Shown piece after piece: positions 16,890 through 25,890 of a stretch of DNA of 64,000 bases. Origin of the DNA: Eupransor demetentiae (GTDB taxonomy: Bacteria; Bacillota; Bacilli; Lactobacillales; Lactobacillaceae); NCBI RefSeq assembly GCF_963930865.1, contig NZ_CAWVOH010000002.1:248001-312000 (forward strand), given 5' to 3'. A model generated the notes under the pieces. It did no database searches. It saw only the letters and a program-made list of their open reading frames with translations, and was not told the DNA's origin. Every line of letters begins with the position of its first letter. Position 1 is the first letter of the stretch. The position numbers and the translations under genes are program-made.

Positions 16890-17825
16890 TTACATAACCT
16901 GCAACTTACCGCGGAAGTCTTCCAAGCTGGTGTAGCCCTTGGCTTCCATGATGTCGCTCAATTCCTTTTCCAAACGGGCGTAAACGCCAAGGCCTTCCTT
17001 GATGACCTGAGTTCCCACGGAAACTAGCTGGGCGCCACAGAGAATGTGGGCAAAGACGTCGGCTCCGGTGGTTACGCCACCAGTACCGAGAATTGCAATT
17101 GATGGGTTCAAACGCTGGCGCAAAGCGCGGACATTGGCAAGGGCAGTGGGCAAAACCATGGCACCACCCAGGCCTCCGAAACCACCCTTTGGCTTGGTCA
17201 CAACTTGTTCCTTTTCAACGTCAACGACCAAGCCGTTTCCAACTGAGTTGATGGTGTTGACGTGGGTCAAAGGAAAGTCGTTAAGAACGGCAGCGATTTG
17301 GTCGAAGTGGACCAAATCAAAATATGGTGGCAACTTCACGCCCAAAGGCTTGGTGAAGAAGGAGAAGACTTCGGTCAAAACCTTGCGAGTCGTTTCAAAG
17401 TCATAGGCGGTTTGGGGTTCGCCAATCACGTTAGGACAGGAAAGGTTCAGCTCCGTCAAACCTTGGTAGTCAGATGCTTGAACTTCTTTTAGCAGCTTGA
17501 TCACGTCGGCGACTGAAAGGCCGGCAACTGACAGGATGGTTGGCTTGGCGTGTTCTTTTTGCACGTAATCCAGGTAGAAGTTGTAACCGGAGTTGGGCAA
17601 GCCCATCGAGTTGATGGAACCGTAGGCCAAATCGTAATAGCGGGGCTTGTCGTTACCGGCACGGGCTTCCAGCGTAGCGGACTTCGTGACGATTCCGCCG
17701 AGTTCCTTGACGCCTTCCAAATCGGCTAGTTCTTCAGCAGTCTGGCAGTGAATGCCGGAAGCGTTCAAAAAGGGACTGTTAAAAGTTTGGCCGCCGAGGG
17801 TGCTCGTGAAGTTAAGCTTTGACAT
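16890..17825 (-). CDS. pyrD: Dihydroorotate dehydrogenase, class 1A (fumarate type)
   Basis: It oxidises dihydroorotate to orotate in the cytosol. The class 1A mark is the active-site cysteine in NLSCPNVIGEPQTAYDFE; class 1A enzymes pass electrons to fumarate and need no PyrK subunit. No pyrK is found beside it, in agreement. FMN-binding residues appear in SATLEARAGNDKPRYYD and AILGTGGVTTGADVFAHI. The length of 311 residues fits. It lies between carB (1 base away) and pyrF. Confidence 0.94.
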   Translation of the reverse strand: MSKLNFTSTLGGQTFNSPFLNASGIHCQTAEELADLEGVKELGGIVTKSATLEARAGNDKPRYYDLAYGSINSMGLPNSGYNFYLDYVQKEHAKPTILSVAGLSVADVIKLLKEVQASDYQGLTELNLSCPNVIGEPQTAYDFETTRKVLTEVFSFFTKPLGVKLPPYFDLVHFDQIAAVLNDFPLTHVNTINSVGNGLVVDVEKEQVVTKPKGGFGGLGGAMVLPTALANVRALRQRLNPSIAILGTGGVTTGADVFAHILCGAQLVSVGTQVIKEGLGVYARLEKELSDIMEAKGYTSLEDFRGKLQVM

Positions 17826-17826
17826 T

Positions 17827-20800
17827 TTAGTATTCTCCTAAGGGTGTGATGGTTGGGTTCAAAGGTAGTTTCTGGATGACGTCGCTTAGTGCGGCGAAGG
17901 TATCGATGGCCGTTAAGAAAGGAATTTCGTTTTCGATGGTTTCATAACGCAAATCGGATTCGGCCAAGTTGGCGCGGTCGGCGAGGTCAATCGTGTCGAC
18001 CACCAACTTGATTTTGCCGGATGCCAGCGCCTTCTTGATGGCTTGATCGTCTGCTAGAACGCTGACGGGGATGTCGTTTTCGCGAAGGAAGTCGGCCGTC
18101 TTCTTGCCGGCGGTAAAGGTGATGCCCTTAACAGCCAAGTTTTTGAGAATTGGCAAGGCTTCTTGGCGGTCAGCATCAGCCAAACGAAGTAAGATGGTGC
18201 CGTTGGTAAAGGCTGGAATCTTAGCGGACTGGAAGGCCTTGTAGAGCGCTTCGCGGTAGTGCTGATCCGATCCCATGGCTTCACCGGTTGACTTCATTTC
18301 AGGGCCGAGGGTTGAGTTAACGCCGTCGAGCTTGTTGAAGGAGAAGACCGGTGCCTTGACGTGCACGAGCTTTGAAAGTGGGGCCAAACCAGGCTTATAG
18401 CCGAGTTCTTCCAGTGGCATGCCGAGTGAAACCAGGGTAGCCAGCTGAGCCATCGGAATCTTGGTAACCTTCGATAGGAAAGGCACCGTTCGTGAAGCAC
18501 GGGGGTTAACTTCGATGACGTAGGCCGTTTCCTGGTGGATGACAAACTGAACGTTCATCAAACCAACAATCTTGAGCTCCTTGGCGAGCTTGGTTGCGGC
18601 CTCGACCATTTGGTCTTGTACCTTTTGTGAAAGGTGTTGTGGTGGATAAACGGCCATCGAGTCACCGGAGTGGATACCAGAACGCTCAATGTGTTCCATC
18701 AAACCGGGGATGAGGACTTCCTTGCCGTCTGAAATGAGGTCGACTTCGGCTTCTTGTCCCGTTAGGTAGGAGTCAATCAAAACCGGATGGTCATCGGAAA
18801 CCTTAACGGCGCGGGCCATGTAGTCTTCCAAATCGCTACGCGAAGTGACGATTTCCATTCCGCGACCACCGATAACATAAGATGGGCGAATCAAAACGGG
18901 ATAACCAATCTTTTCGGCGACTTGAATGGCTTGCGCAACCGTTGTGGCTGAACCAGCGGCAGGTTGCGGCAATTCGAGCTTTTGCATGACCTGGTTGAAG
19001 CGTTCACGGTCTTCGGCGCGGTCAATGTCGTTTAGGTCGGTTCCAAGGATCTTGACGCCCGCTGCGGCAAGGCCGGCAGCTAAGTTAATGGCCGTTTGAC
19101 CACCGAACTGGACCATGACTCCGATTGGTTTTTCGAGGTCGACGACGTTGAGAACATCTTCGATGGTTAGCGGCTCAAAATAAAGTTTGTCGGAGATGGC
19201 AAAGTCGGTTGAAACCGTTTCAGGGTTAGAGTTTTGAATGATGGCTTCGTAACCGGCAGCCTGCAAGGCCTTGACGGCGTGAACAGTCGCGTAATCGAAT
19301 TCGACTCCCTGGCCGATTCGAATTGGGCCAGAACCGAGTACGAGGACGGAAGGGCGGTCGCTAACTTCGGATTCATTTTCATCTTCGTAGCTACTGTAGT
19401 AGTAAGGCGTCTTCGATTCGAATTCACCAGCGGCCGTATCAACCATCTTATAAACGGGCATGACGTCGGCGTCTTGACGGGCTTGGCGAACTTCCTGGCT
19501 TGTCTTGTTTAGCAACTTAGCCAGCCATTCGTCTGAGAAACCGTAACGCTTGGCTTCTCGCATTAGTTCGGGGGTGAAGGCCTTGTCCTGGATTTCCTTT
19601 TCAATTTCGATGATATGTAAGAGCTTGTCGAGGAAGAAGAGGTCGATGCCAGTGCGGTCGTGTAAGTCTTCGATGCTGGTACCGCGGCGGATTAATTCGG
19701 CCAAAACGAAGAGGCGGTCTTCCTGGGCCGGCATTAGTTGCGCGAGCAAATCTTCAGTGCTGACCTCTTGGTAATCGTCGCCGTTGAAGTCCTTTTGGTC
19801 AACTTCGAGTGAACGCACGGCCTTGAGCAAAGATTCTTCCAAAGTACGGCCAATGGCCATGACTTCCCCGGTTGCCTTCATTTGGGTGCCGAGGTGGCGG
19901 TCAGCCGTTGGGAACTTATCAAATGGGAAACGCGGAATCTTGGCAACTACATAATCCAAAGCGGGTTCGAATTCGGCCCAAGTTATTTGGGTGATGGGGT
20001 TCTTAATTTCATCCAAGCGCAAGCCGACGGCAATTTTAGCGGCCATCTTGGCAATTGGATAACCCGTGGCCTTTGAGGCGAGGGCCGATGAACGGGAAAC
20101 CCGGGGGTTAACTTCGATGATGTAGTACTTGAAGGATTGGGGATCCAATGCCATTTGGATGTTAACGCCACCCTCGATTTTGAGGGCACGAATAATCTTC
20201 AAGGCGGCATCACGCATCATTTGGTAATCCCGGTCGGACAAGGTTTGCGTAGGCGTTACAACGATCGAATCACCCGTGTGAATTCCGACGGGATCGAAGT
20301 TTTCCATGGCGGCGACAATCAAGGCGTTGTCGTCAGCATCGCGCATGACTTCAAATTCGATTTCTTTGTAACCAGCGATTGACTTTTCAATCAAGACTTG
20401 GTCAACAGGTGAGAGTTCAAGCCCCTTCTTGGCAATTTCATCCAATTCTTCGCGGTTGTGGGCAAAACCACCACCACTACCACCCAAGGTGTAGGCGGGA
20501 CGGACAACGACGGGGAAACCGATTTCATCCGCAATTTTTTCGGCTTCGGCCAAGGTTGTGGCGATGTCAGATTCGGGAACCGGTTCATTCAATTCCTTCA
20601 TCAAATCCTTGAACTCTTCACGGTCTTCGGCTTGTTCGATGGCGGGCAACTTGGTTCCAAGCAGTTCAATGCCCATCTTCTTTAGCAAACCAGAGTCGGC
20701 TAAGTCCTTGGCTAAGTTCAAACCGGTTTGACCACCCAAGGTTGGCAAAATCGCATCGGGCTTTTCCTTGCGAATGATATCGCTGACTGAATCTAGCGTC

Positions 20801-21006
20801 AGTGGTTCGATGTAGACTTGGTCGGCAATTTCCTGGTCGGTCATGATGGTGGCCGGGTTGGAGTTGATCAAGACAACTTCGTAACCCTCTTCCTTCAAGG
20901 CCAGGCAGGCTTGTGAACCTGAGTAATCGAATTCGGCCGCTTGACCGATGACGATGGGACCTGAGCCAATTACCAGGATTTTTTTGATATCAGTTCGCTT
21001 GGGCAT
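17827..21006 (-). CDS. carB: Carbamoyl-phosphate synthase, large subunit
   Basis: CarB uses two ATP, bicarbonate and ammonia from CarA to make carbamoyl phosphate for pyrimidine (and possibly arginine) synthesis. The 1059-residue protein has the duplicated ATP-grasp halves: KKILVIGSGPIVIGQAAEFDYSG opens the first and VLVLGSGPIRIGQGVEFDYA opens the second (from about residue 553). The glycine-rich loops RPAYTLGGSGGG and RPSYVIGGRGM are both present. A C-terminal MGS-like regulatory domain follows from about residue 930. The start overlaps carA by 17 bases. Confidence 0.98.
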   Translation of the reverse strand: MPKRTDIKKILVIGSGPIVIGQAAEFDYSGSQACLALKEEGYEVVLINSNPATIMTDQEIADQVYIEPLTLDSVSDIIRKEKPDAILPTLGGQTGLNLAKDLADSGLLKKMGIELLGTKLPAIEQAEDREEFKDLMKELNEPVPESDIATTLAEAEKIADEIGFPVVVRPAYTLGGSGGGFAHNREELDEIAKKGLELSPVDQVLIEKSIAGYKEIEFEVMRDADDNALIVAAMENFDPVGIHTGDSIVVTPTQTLSDRDYQMMRDAALKIIRALKIEGGVNIQMALDPQSFKYYIIEVNPRVSRSSALASKATGYPIAKMAAKIAVGLRLDEIKNPITQITWAEFEPALDYVVAKIPRFPFDKFPTADRHLGTQMKATGEVMAIGRTLEESLLKAVRSLEVDQKDFNGDDYQEVSTEDLLAQLMPAQEDRLFVLAELIRRGTSIEDLHDRTGIDLFFLDKLLHIIEIEKEIQDKAFTPELMREAKRYGFSDEWLAKLLNKTSQEVRQARQDADVMPVYKMVDTAAGEFESKTPYYYSSYEDENESEVSDRPSVLVLGSGPIRIGQGVEFDYATVHAVKALQAAGYEAIIQNSNPETVSTDFAISDKLYFEPLTIEDVLNVVDLEKPIGVMVQFGGQTAINLAAGLAAAGVKILGTDLNDIDRAEDRERFNQVMQKLELPQPAAGSATTVAQAIQVAEKIGYPVLIRPSYVIGGRGMEIVTSRSDLEDYMARAVKVSDDHPVLIDSYLTGQEAEVDLISDGKEVLIPGLMEHIERSGIHSGDSMAVYPPQHLSQKVQDQMVEAATKLAKELKIVGLMNVQFVIHQETAYVIEVNPRASRTVPFLSKVTKIPMAQLATLVSLGMPLEELGYKPGLAPLSKLVHVKAPVFSFNKLDGVNSTLGPEMKSTGEAMGSDQHYREALYKAFQSAKIPAFTNGTILLRLADADRQEALPILKNLAVKGITFTAGKKTADFLRENDIPVSVLADDQAIKKALASGKIKLVVDTIDLADRANLAESDLRYETIENEIPFLTAIDTFAALSDVIQKLPLNPTITPLGEY

Positions 21007-22087
21007 AGGTTTTTTCCTCCGCTTTTTTCACTAAGTCTAAAAAGTTATCAAAGACGTATTCGCTGTCGTGGGGACCAGGGCAAGCGTCTGGATGGAACTG
21101 CACGGAAAAGGCTGGGCGGTTCTTGAGGCGCACGCCTTCCACCGTTTGGTTGTTGATTTCGCGGTGGGTGATTTCAAGGTCGGTGTTGGCCACTGAATCA
21201 GCGTCAACGGCGTAACCGTGGTTTTGGGAAGTGAAGTGCTTGGCCTTTTGGTCAATATCCCAAACTGCATGGTTGAAGCCACGGTAGCCGTATTTCATCT
21301 TGTAGGTTTTAGCACCGTTAGCCAGGGCGAAGAGCTGGTGACCCAAGCAGATACCCATCAAAGGGTAGCGCTCCTGCAAGGTGCGGATCATTGGATAGGA
21401 AAATTCGTACTGTTCGGGGTTACCGGGACCGTTTGAAAGGAGGACACCGTCGGGCTGGTAAGCATCGATTTCTGCCACTGTTGTGTTAGCCGGGAAAATC
21501 GTGACTTCGGCACCGCGCTTTTGTAGGGCGTCCAAAATGGAATTTTTCATGCCGAAGTCAATCAAAGCAATCTTAGGAGCACCAGGTTCGGCAGTGTAGT
21601 GGCGCACGGAGTTGTCCAGTTGACGGCGGGATAGCAAGAGCTGGTCGTAATCTTGGGCAAAGAGCTTGTCAATCCAAGTTTTATCGAGACGGGAAACCAA
21701 CACAGCCTTCATTGAACCTTGGCTACGGATTTCCTTGGCCAGCTTACGGGTATCCAAGTTCATCAAACCTGGCAAACCCTGTTCCTTGGCGTAATCTTCC
21801 AAGGATTGAACGGAACGGAAGTTGGAAGGGCGGCGAGCTAAGTCCTTGACGATAATGGCGTCCACTGCTGGATGAGCCGATTCGTTATCCTCGCGGTTAA
21901 TCCCGTAGTTTCCAATCAAAGGGTAGGTGAAAACCATGCTTTGACCGTAGTAGGAAGGGTCCGTGATGGTTTCTTGATAGCCGGTCATTCCGGTTGAAAA
22001 AACCACTTCCGTCAGCAAGTCTTTTTCAGCACCGAAGCGGTCGCCTTCATATACAGAACCATTTTCTAAAACAAGATAGCCTTTCAT
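20990..22087 (-). CDS. carA: Carbamoyl-phosphate synthase, small (glutaminase) subunit
   Basis: CarA hydrolyses glutamine and channels ammonia to CarB. The N-terminal CPSase domain (GYLVLENGSVYEGDRFGAE) is followed by a class I glutaminase domain with the nucleophile in MGICLGHQLFALANG. The catalytic histidine is in QFHPDACPGPHD. Most CarA proteins have His-Pro-Glu at this point (HPEASPGPHD); here the acid is Asp, a conservative but uncommon change in the triad. The length of 365 residues is normal. It overlaps pyrC by 4 bases and carB by 17. Confidence 0.96.
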   Translation of the reverse strand: MKGYLVLENGSVYEGDRFGAEKDLLTEVVFSTGMTGYQETITDPSYYGQSMVFTYPLIGNYGINREDNESAHPAVDAIIVKDLARRPSNFRSVQSLEDYAKEQGLPGLMNLDTRKLAKEIRSQGSMKAVLVSRLDKTWIDKLFAQDYDQLLLSRRQLDNSVRHYTAEPGAPKIALIDFGMKNSILDALQKRGAEVTIFPANTTVAEIDAYQPDGVLLSNGPGNPEQYEFSYPMIRTLQERYPLMGICLGHQLFALANGAKTYKMKYGYRGFNHAVWDIDQKAKHFTSQNHGYAVDADSVANTDLEITHREINNQTVEGVRLKNRPAFSVQFHPDACPGPHDSEYVFDNFLDLVKKAEEKTYAQAN

Positions 22088-23355
22088 TTTTCCTCCTTCT
22101 GGTAAACCACTTTGCCGTCGACCAAGGTCGTCATAACCTGGCCGTAAACCTTCTGGCCAGCAAAGGGTGTGTTCTTTCCTTTTGATGCAAATGTTGCAGG
22201 GTCAATGTTGTAAGCGTGGTCAAGGTCGACCAAGGCAATGTCGGCGGGGTCACCAACCCGCATTTGTCCAGCACCTTGTAAAGCAAATTCTTCGATGGGC
22301 TCGCGGTTCATCCAGTTGAGCATGGTGTCCAAGTCAACCAAACCAGAAGCAACGAAGTGGGTGTAGACCAAGGCGAAGGCCGTTTCCAAACCGACGATAC
22401 CAAAGGCACAGTCGAGCATGGAACCTTCTTTTTCCTCAGCAGCGTGTGGGGCATGGTCGGTCGCAATCATGTCAATCGTGCCATCTAGCAAACCAGCGAT
22501 GAGGGCTAAGCGGTCTTCGCGGCTGCGTAGTGGTGGATTCATCTTCATCATGGGGTTGTCGGTGATGATCATACTGTCATCAAGGAAGAGGTGGTGGGGC
22601 GTAACCTCAGCCGTTACGGGCAAACCTTGGCTCTTGGCCAAGCGGACCAGTTCAACCGATTCCTTGGTCGAAACGTGGGCGACGTGGTAGTGGCAGCCGG
22701 TGGCCTTGACCATGACCAAATCGCGGGCTAACTGAGTGGATTCGGACAAGCCGGTCATACCGGGCAAGCCAAGTGCCTCTGCGCTTGGCCCTGCGTTCAT
22801 CACCCCGTGATTAACCAAGTCATCGTCTTCGATGTGGGCGGTAATGGTGCTCTTGGCCTTGGCAACGGCTTTCATGGCCTGCAACATGGTCCGAGCGTTT
22901 TGTACGCCGTGTCCGTCGTTGGAGAAGGCGACCGCACCGGCTTTAACCATTTCGGCGATGTCGGTTGTTTGCGTGTCGGTTAGGTTCAAACTCAAAGCGC
23001 CGATTTGGTCGATCTTAACGTGGCCCTCTTTTTGGTTCAGTTCGATTTGGGCTTTCAAAGCGGCAGGGTTGTCGATGACTGGTTTAACGTTGGGCATGGT
23101 CAGTACCGTCGTGAAACCACCTTGTGCTGCGGCTTCAGAACCAGTTGAAATCGTTTCCTTATAGGTCAAACCAGGTTCGCGGAAGTGAGCGTGTACGTCG
23201 ACCAAACCAGGAATGGCCGTGTGACCTTGGCCGTCAATTACTTGGACGGCCTCGGTCGTCGTACCGGCAGCCTCAATGGCTTGGATGCGTCCGTCTTCGA
23301 TTAGGATTTCTTTTGGCTGACCTTGCCAAACAATGTTTTTGATTAAAGTCTTCAT
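22084..23355 (-). CDS. pyrC: Dihydroorotase
   Basis: It cyclises carbamoyl aspartate to dihydroorotate. This is the longer (423-residue) class I dihydroorotase of Gram-positives. The metal-binding DVHAHFREPGLTYKET, HIEDDD, and the loop DMIATDHAPHAAEEK carry the zinc ligands and catalytic Asp. The start codon overlaps the pyrB stop by one base, and the end overlaps carA by 4. Confidence 0.96.
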   Translation of the reverse strand: MKTLIKNIVWQGQPKEILIEDGRIQAIEAAGTTTEAVQVIDGQGHTAIPGLVDVHAHFREPGLTYKETISTGSEAAAQGGFTTVLTMPNVKPVIDNPAALKAQIELNQKEGHVKIDQIGALSLNLTDTQTTDIAEMVKAGAVAFSNDGHGVQNARTMLQAMKAVAKAKSTITAHIEDDDLVNHGVMNAGPSAEALGLPGMTGLSESTQLARDLVMVKATGCHYHVAHVSTKESVELVRLAKSQGLPVTAEVTPHHLFLDDSMIITDNPMMKMNPPLRSREDRLALIAGLLDGTIDMIATDHAPHAAEEKEGSMLDCAFGIVGLETAFALVYTHFVASGLVDLDTMLNWMNREPIEEFALQGAGQMRVGDPADIALVDLDHAYNIDPATFASKGKNTPFAGQKVYGQVMTTLVDGKVVYQKEEK

Positions 23356-24284
23356 TACTTTTCCTCCATCAAGCCGCGGAACTGTAGGACCTTGGTCAGC
23401 AAGGCCATGCGGGCGAACACGCCGTTGTGCATTTGGGTAAAGATACGTGAGCGGGGACCGTCGACCAGGTCGCTGGCGATTTCAACTCCGCGGTTGACGG
23501 GTGCTGGGTGCATGATGATGGCCCCGGGCTTCATCTTAGCGGCCCTTTCTTCTGTCAAACCATACTGGTGGAAGTAGTCGGCCGGTGCAAAGGAGGCGAC
23601 GCTTTGGTCGTTCAAGCGTTCGAGTTGCACTCGCAAACAGATGACGACATCAACTTTTGCTAAGCAATCATCTAATGGAAGAAATTCGCCAAATTCTGCT
23701 AAATCATCTTCCCACCATTCCTCCGGACCGGCGAAGTAAACCTGCATGCCGAGTTCTTTGAAGAGGCGGGCATCGGACTTTGCCACGCGGGAATGGGCGA
23801 TGTCACCGGCGATAACAATTTTTAGTCCCTCGAAGTGGCCGAATTCCGTGCGAATGGTGAGCAAATCGAGCAAGGTTTGGGAAGGATGAAGACCAGCCCC
23901 GTCACCGGCGTTAATCAAACTGATGGCAAGCTTGGGATCCTTTTCCAATTGCTTATACCAAGCGGTTTGGGAGTGGCGAATGACGGCTAAATCTAAGCCA
24001 ATGGCTTGCAAAGTTTTTAAGGTATCGCCCATGCTTTCGCCCTTCTTCATGGAAGATGTTTGGGGGTTAATGTTGAAGCGGCTCAAACCCAAGCGGTGTT
24101 CCGCCATTTGAAAGGAAGTCACGGTACGGGTTGAGTTTTCAAAGAAGAGGTTGGCGACGGTTACGTCACGCTTCAAGGCTGTTGGCTGCTGGCCATCGCG
24201 GTAGGCGGCTGCCAAATCCAAAAGTTCGTGGATTTCTTCTTTTGAACAGCGACTCAAATCAAGAAAATCTTTGCTAAATGTCAT
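23355..24284 (-). CDS. pyrB: Aspartate carbamoyltransferase catalytic subunit
   Basis: It condenses carbamoyl phosphate and aspartate, the first committed step of pyrimidine synthesis. The carbamoyl-phosphate loop FFENSTRTVTSFQ and the downstream HPAPVNRG are clear. The length is 309 residues and there is no regulatory subunit gene (pyrI), as in other Firmicutes. It is the first structural gene of the operon, 29 bases after the second attenuator terminator, with AGAGGA before the ATG. Confidence 0.97.
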   Translation of the reverse strand: MTFSKDFLDLSRCSKEEIHELLDLAAAYRDGQQPTALKRDVTVANLFFENSTRTVTSFQMAEHRLGLSRFNINPQTSSMKKGESMGDTLKTLQAIGLDLAVIRHSQTAWYKQLEKDPKLAISLINAGDGAGLHPSQTLLDLLTIRTEFGHFEGLKIVIAGDIAHSRVAKSDARLFKELGMQVYFAGPEEWWEDDLAEFGEFLPLDDCLAKVDVVICLRVQLERLNDQSVASFAPADYFHQYGLTEERAAKMKPGAIIMHPAPVNRGVEIASDLVDGPRSRIFTQMHNGVFARMALLTKVLQFRGLMEEK

Positions 24285-24304
24285 GTTTATTCCTCTTTTG
24301 CTGC

Positions 24305-24415
24305 AAATAAAAAGCCCTAATCGTCGATCAGGGCTGGGTAAAGAAGCTAGACGGGGACCGTGGTCCTGCTAGCAAGCAATCCTTAGTGACTCTCTGATCG
24401 ACTTTAAAGGGTTGC
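24305..24415 (-). promoter_or_regulatory. PyrR-dependent attenuator 2 (adjacent to pyrB)
   Basis: Reading the minus strand, a hairpin at 24415-24376 carries the loop GAU-CAGAGA-GUC (24399-24388). This fits the PyrR-binding loop CNGNGA closed by a short stem. A second hairpin with GCTAG arms lies at 24373-24346. The intrinsic terminator AGCCCT/AGGGCT is at 24335-24313 with a T-rich tail. GTCGATCAG in the PyrR hairpin (24402-24394) is exactly complementary to CTGATCGAC in the terminator arm (24331-24323), which gives the antiterminator. UMP-bound PyrR should stabilise the first hairpin and so allow termination. Confidence 0.85.
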
Positions 24416-24429
24416 GATTGAATTTTGGC

Positions 24430-24459
24430 TTATGAATTGGGCGGCTTGCGCTCCAGCAT
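24430..24459 (-). CDS. Nine-codon ORF between the two pyr attenuators
   Basis: AAAAAGGAGCAAAT is followed by an ATG and the codons for MLERKPPNS, then TAA. The ribosome site is as good as that of any gene here, and the ORF sits where other Gram-positive pyr operons have pyrR or pyrP between attenuators. It may be the remnant of a deleted gene or a functional leader peptide. The composition (two Pro, Arg, Lys) gives no obvious sensing logic for pyrimidines. Confidence 0.45.
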   Translation of the reverse strand: MLERKPPNS

Positions 24460-24486
24460 ATTTGCTCCTTTTTGGTATAAAAAAAT

Positions 24487-24628
24487 GACCCCAATCTCGT
24501 CGATCGGGGCCAAATCTATCCAGTCAGGTTAAATTAGCTTCTAATGGATGCAGCTTTGCCGAAAAAGGCTGGAACTCTGCCAACATCCTCGATACCTTGG
24601 TGACTCACTGATCGACTTTAAAGGTATC
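24487..24628 (-). promoter_or_regulatory. PyrR-dependent attenuator 1 (promoter-proximal)
   Basis: On the minus strand, the hairpin GATACCTT/AAGGTATC (24628-24591) carries the loop GAU-CAGUGA-GUC (24613-24602), again fitting CNGNGA. The terminator GGCCCCGATCGACGAGATTGGGGTC follows in outline at 24511-24487 with a run of seven T. GTCGATC of the hairpin pairs with GATCGAC of the terminator as antiterminator. It is a diverged copy of attenuator 2, so RNA polymerase must pass two PyrR checkpoints before pyrB. Confidence 0.85.
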
Positions 24629-24645
24629 GCTTATTTGTTTTCATT

Positions 24646-24674
24646 ACTTTAACATTTTCGAGGAAAAAGAACAA
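24646..24674 (-). promoter_or_regulatory. Promoter of the pyr operon
   Basis: On the minus strand TTGTTC (24674-24669), 17 bases, then TAAAGT (24651-24646) with a TG extension. Transcription would begin about 10 bases before the first PyrR hairpin. Confidence 0.7.
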
Positions 24675-24696
24675 GGTGTTTAATTATGCCAGGTGA

Positions 24697-25866
24697 TCAA
24701 ACTCTTTCAGCTTTTGGCAGTGCGGCCTGCAAGATGATGGCCACGGCCAAACCGAGTAGAACGATTAAGACGTCGCCGAATATGATGTTGACCTGGCTGT
24801 TCTTGATGAGGTAACCGGTGATGATTGGCACGGAGAATGAGGCCAGTGAACCAAAGGAGAAAAAAATTCCGGTAAAAATCCCCTTTTTCTCGGGGTGAAC
24901 CTTCAGCAGAGTACTCAAGGCGATTTGCATGAGACCCGCTGCGGCCGAGAAACCGAAGGCAAAGCAGGCGGCAATCGACAGCCATTCGGTCGTTGAGAGG
25001 GCGACGACGGCGATGCTAATCGTTGCGATAATGTTTTGTACGAGGAAAACAATGCTGTCTGTAGCTTTCAAACGCAGGAGGATAAAGCCGACGAGGACAC
25101 CGGAAATTGATCCCAAACTATAGAGGGAAAGGAGCAAGTGGGCAGTACTGCTGCTGTAACCGATTCCCTTGGCAAAAATAGTAATCCACTGGGTAAACCA
25201 GAGCATGATGGCCATTGACGTGTAGCCGTAGAGCAATAAGCTTCCGGTTACCAAGGACTTCTTCCAGCCAGATAGCTTGATAGCAACACTGGCAGCTTCT
25301 TGAACAGTTTTGCTTTTTGTAATCGGTAAGGCAGCAATGTTGAAAATGTTCAAGAAGAGAATGGTAGCAGGGAAGAGGAAGGATAGGCCGAACCAGAGTT
25401 GGTTTTGATTGCTGACGAGGACGATGATGGGGAGGACGAATTCAGCCGATGACATGAAGGCCTTGATCAAGACCGAGTTGGCCGTCTTGTTGCCCTTGCT
25501 TTCGGCCAGCAGGGGATAAGTCGCTGAATCAAGGGCAGAGTTGGCAATTCCGGCTAAAATCGATAGGGCGTAGGCGAAGGGGATGCTTTGGTTAATTGGG
25601 CTGAGGACGAAGAAAATCAGGTAGGTCAGCATACCAAAAAGTAAAGTGGTTTTGCGCCCTAATTTATCGGATAGAAGGCCCATGGTGAAGTAGGCCACCA
25701 AGCGGCCAATGCCGACACCAGACAAAACGAAGGAGGCGATGGCAAGGGAAGAATGCCAGTTTGCAGCCAAGTGACCAAGATTTTGAGTTAAGATGATGAG
25801 ACCACAGCCGTGAACGAAGTAGTTCAGGAACAGGCCTATTTTTAAGCGGGTGGAAGATTCTTGCAT
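24697..25866 (-). CDS. MFS transporter under an aromatic leader-peptide attenuator
   Basis: This 389-residue protein has about 12 transmembrane helices and the MFS loop motif between helices 2 and 3 (GLLSDKLGRKTTLLFG), so it is a major facilitator. I cannot name a substrate from the protein alone. Its leader encodes a peptide with a Trp-Phe-Tyr-Gly-Phe-Tyr-Tyr-Phe run and ends in a terminator, so an aromatic amino acid or a precursor or derivative is the likely cargo or signal. The ATG follows AAGGAGAACCTA. It reads towards the pyr operon, whose own promoter begins about 20 bases after its stop; no terminator separates them, so read-through into the pyr leader is possible. Confidence 0.8.
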   Translation of the reverse strand: MQESSTRLKIGLFLNYFVHGCGLIILTQNLGHLAANWHSSLAIASFVLSGVGIGRLVAYFTMGLLSDKLGRKTTLLFGMLTYLIFFVLSPINQSIPFAYALSILAGIANSALDSATYPLLAESKGNKTANSVLIKAFMSSAEFVLPIIVLVSNQNQLWFGLSFLFPATILFLNIFNIAALPITKSKTVQEAASVAIKLSGWKKSLVTGSLLLYGYTSMAIMLWFTQWITIFAKGIGYSSSTAHLLLSLYSLGSISGVLVGFILLRLKATDSIVFLVQNIIATISIAVVALSTTEWLSIAACFAFGFSAAAGLMQIALSTLLKVHPEKKGIFTGIFFSFGSLASFSVPIITGYLIKNSQVNIIFGDVLIVLLGLAVAIILQAALPKAERV

Positions 25867-25890
25867 TAGGTTCTCCTTATGAAATAAAAG

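Noticed and set aside
24346..24373. T-box antiterminator in the pyr leader (GGACCACGGTCC core)
   Set aside because: The sequence lacks the TGGNACCGCG bulge pattern and the stem I features; the PyrR loop and complementarity to the terminator explain the leader better.
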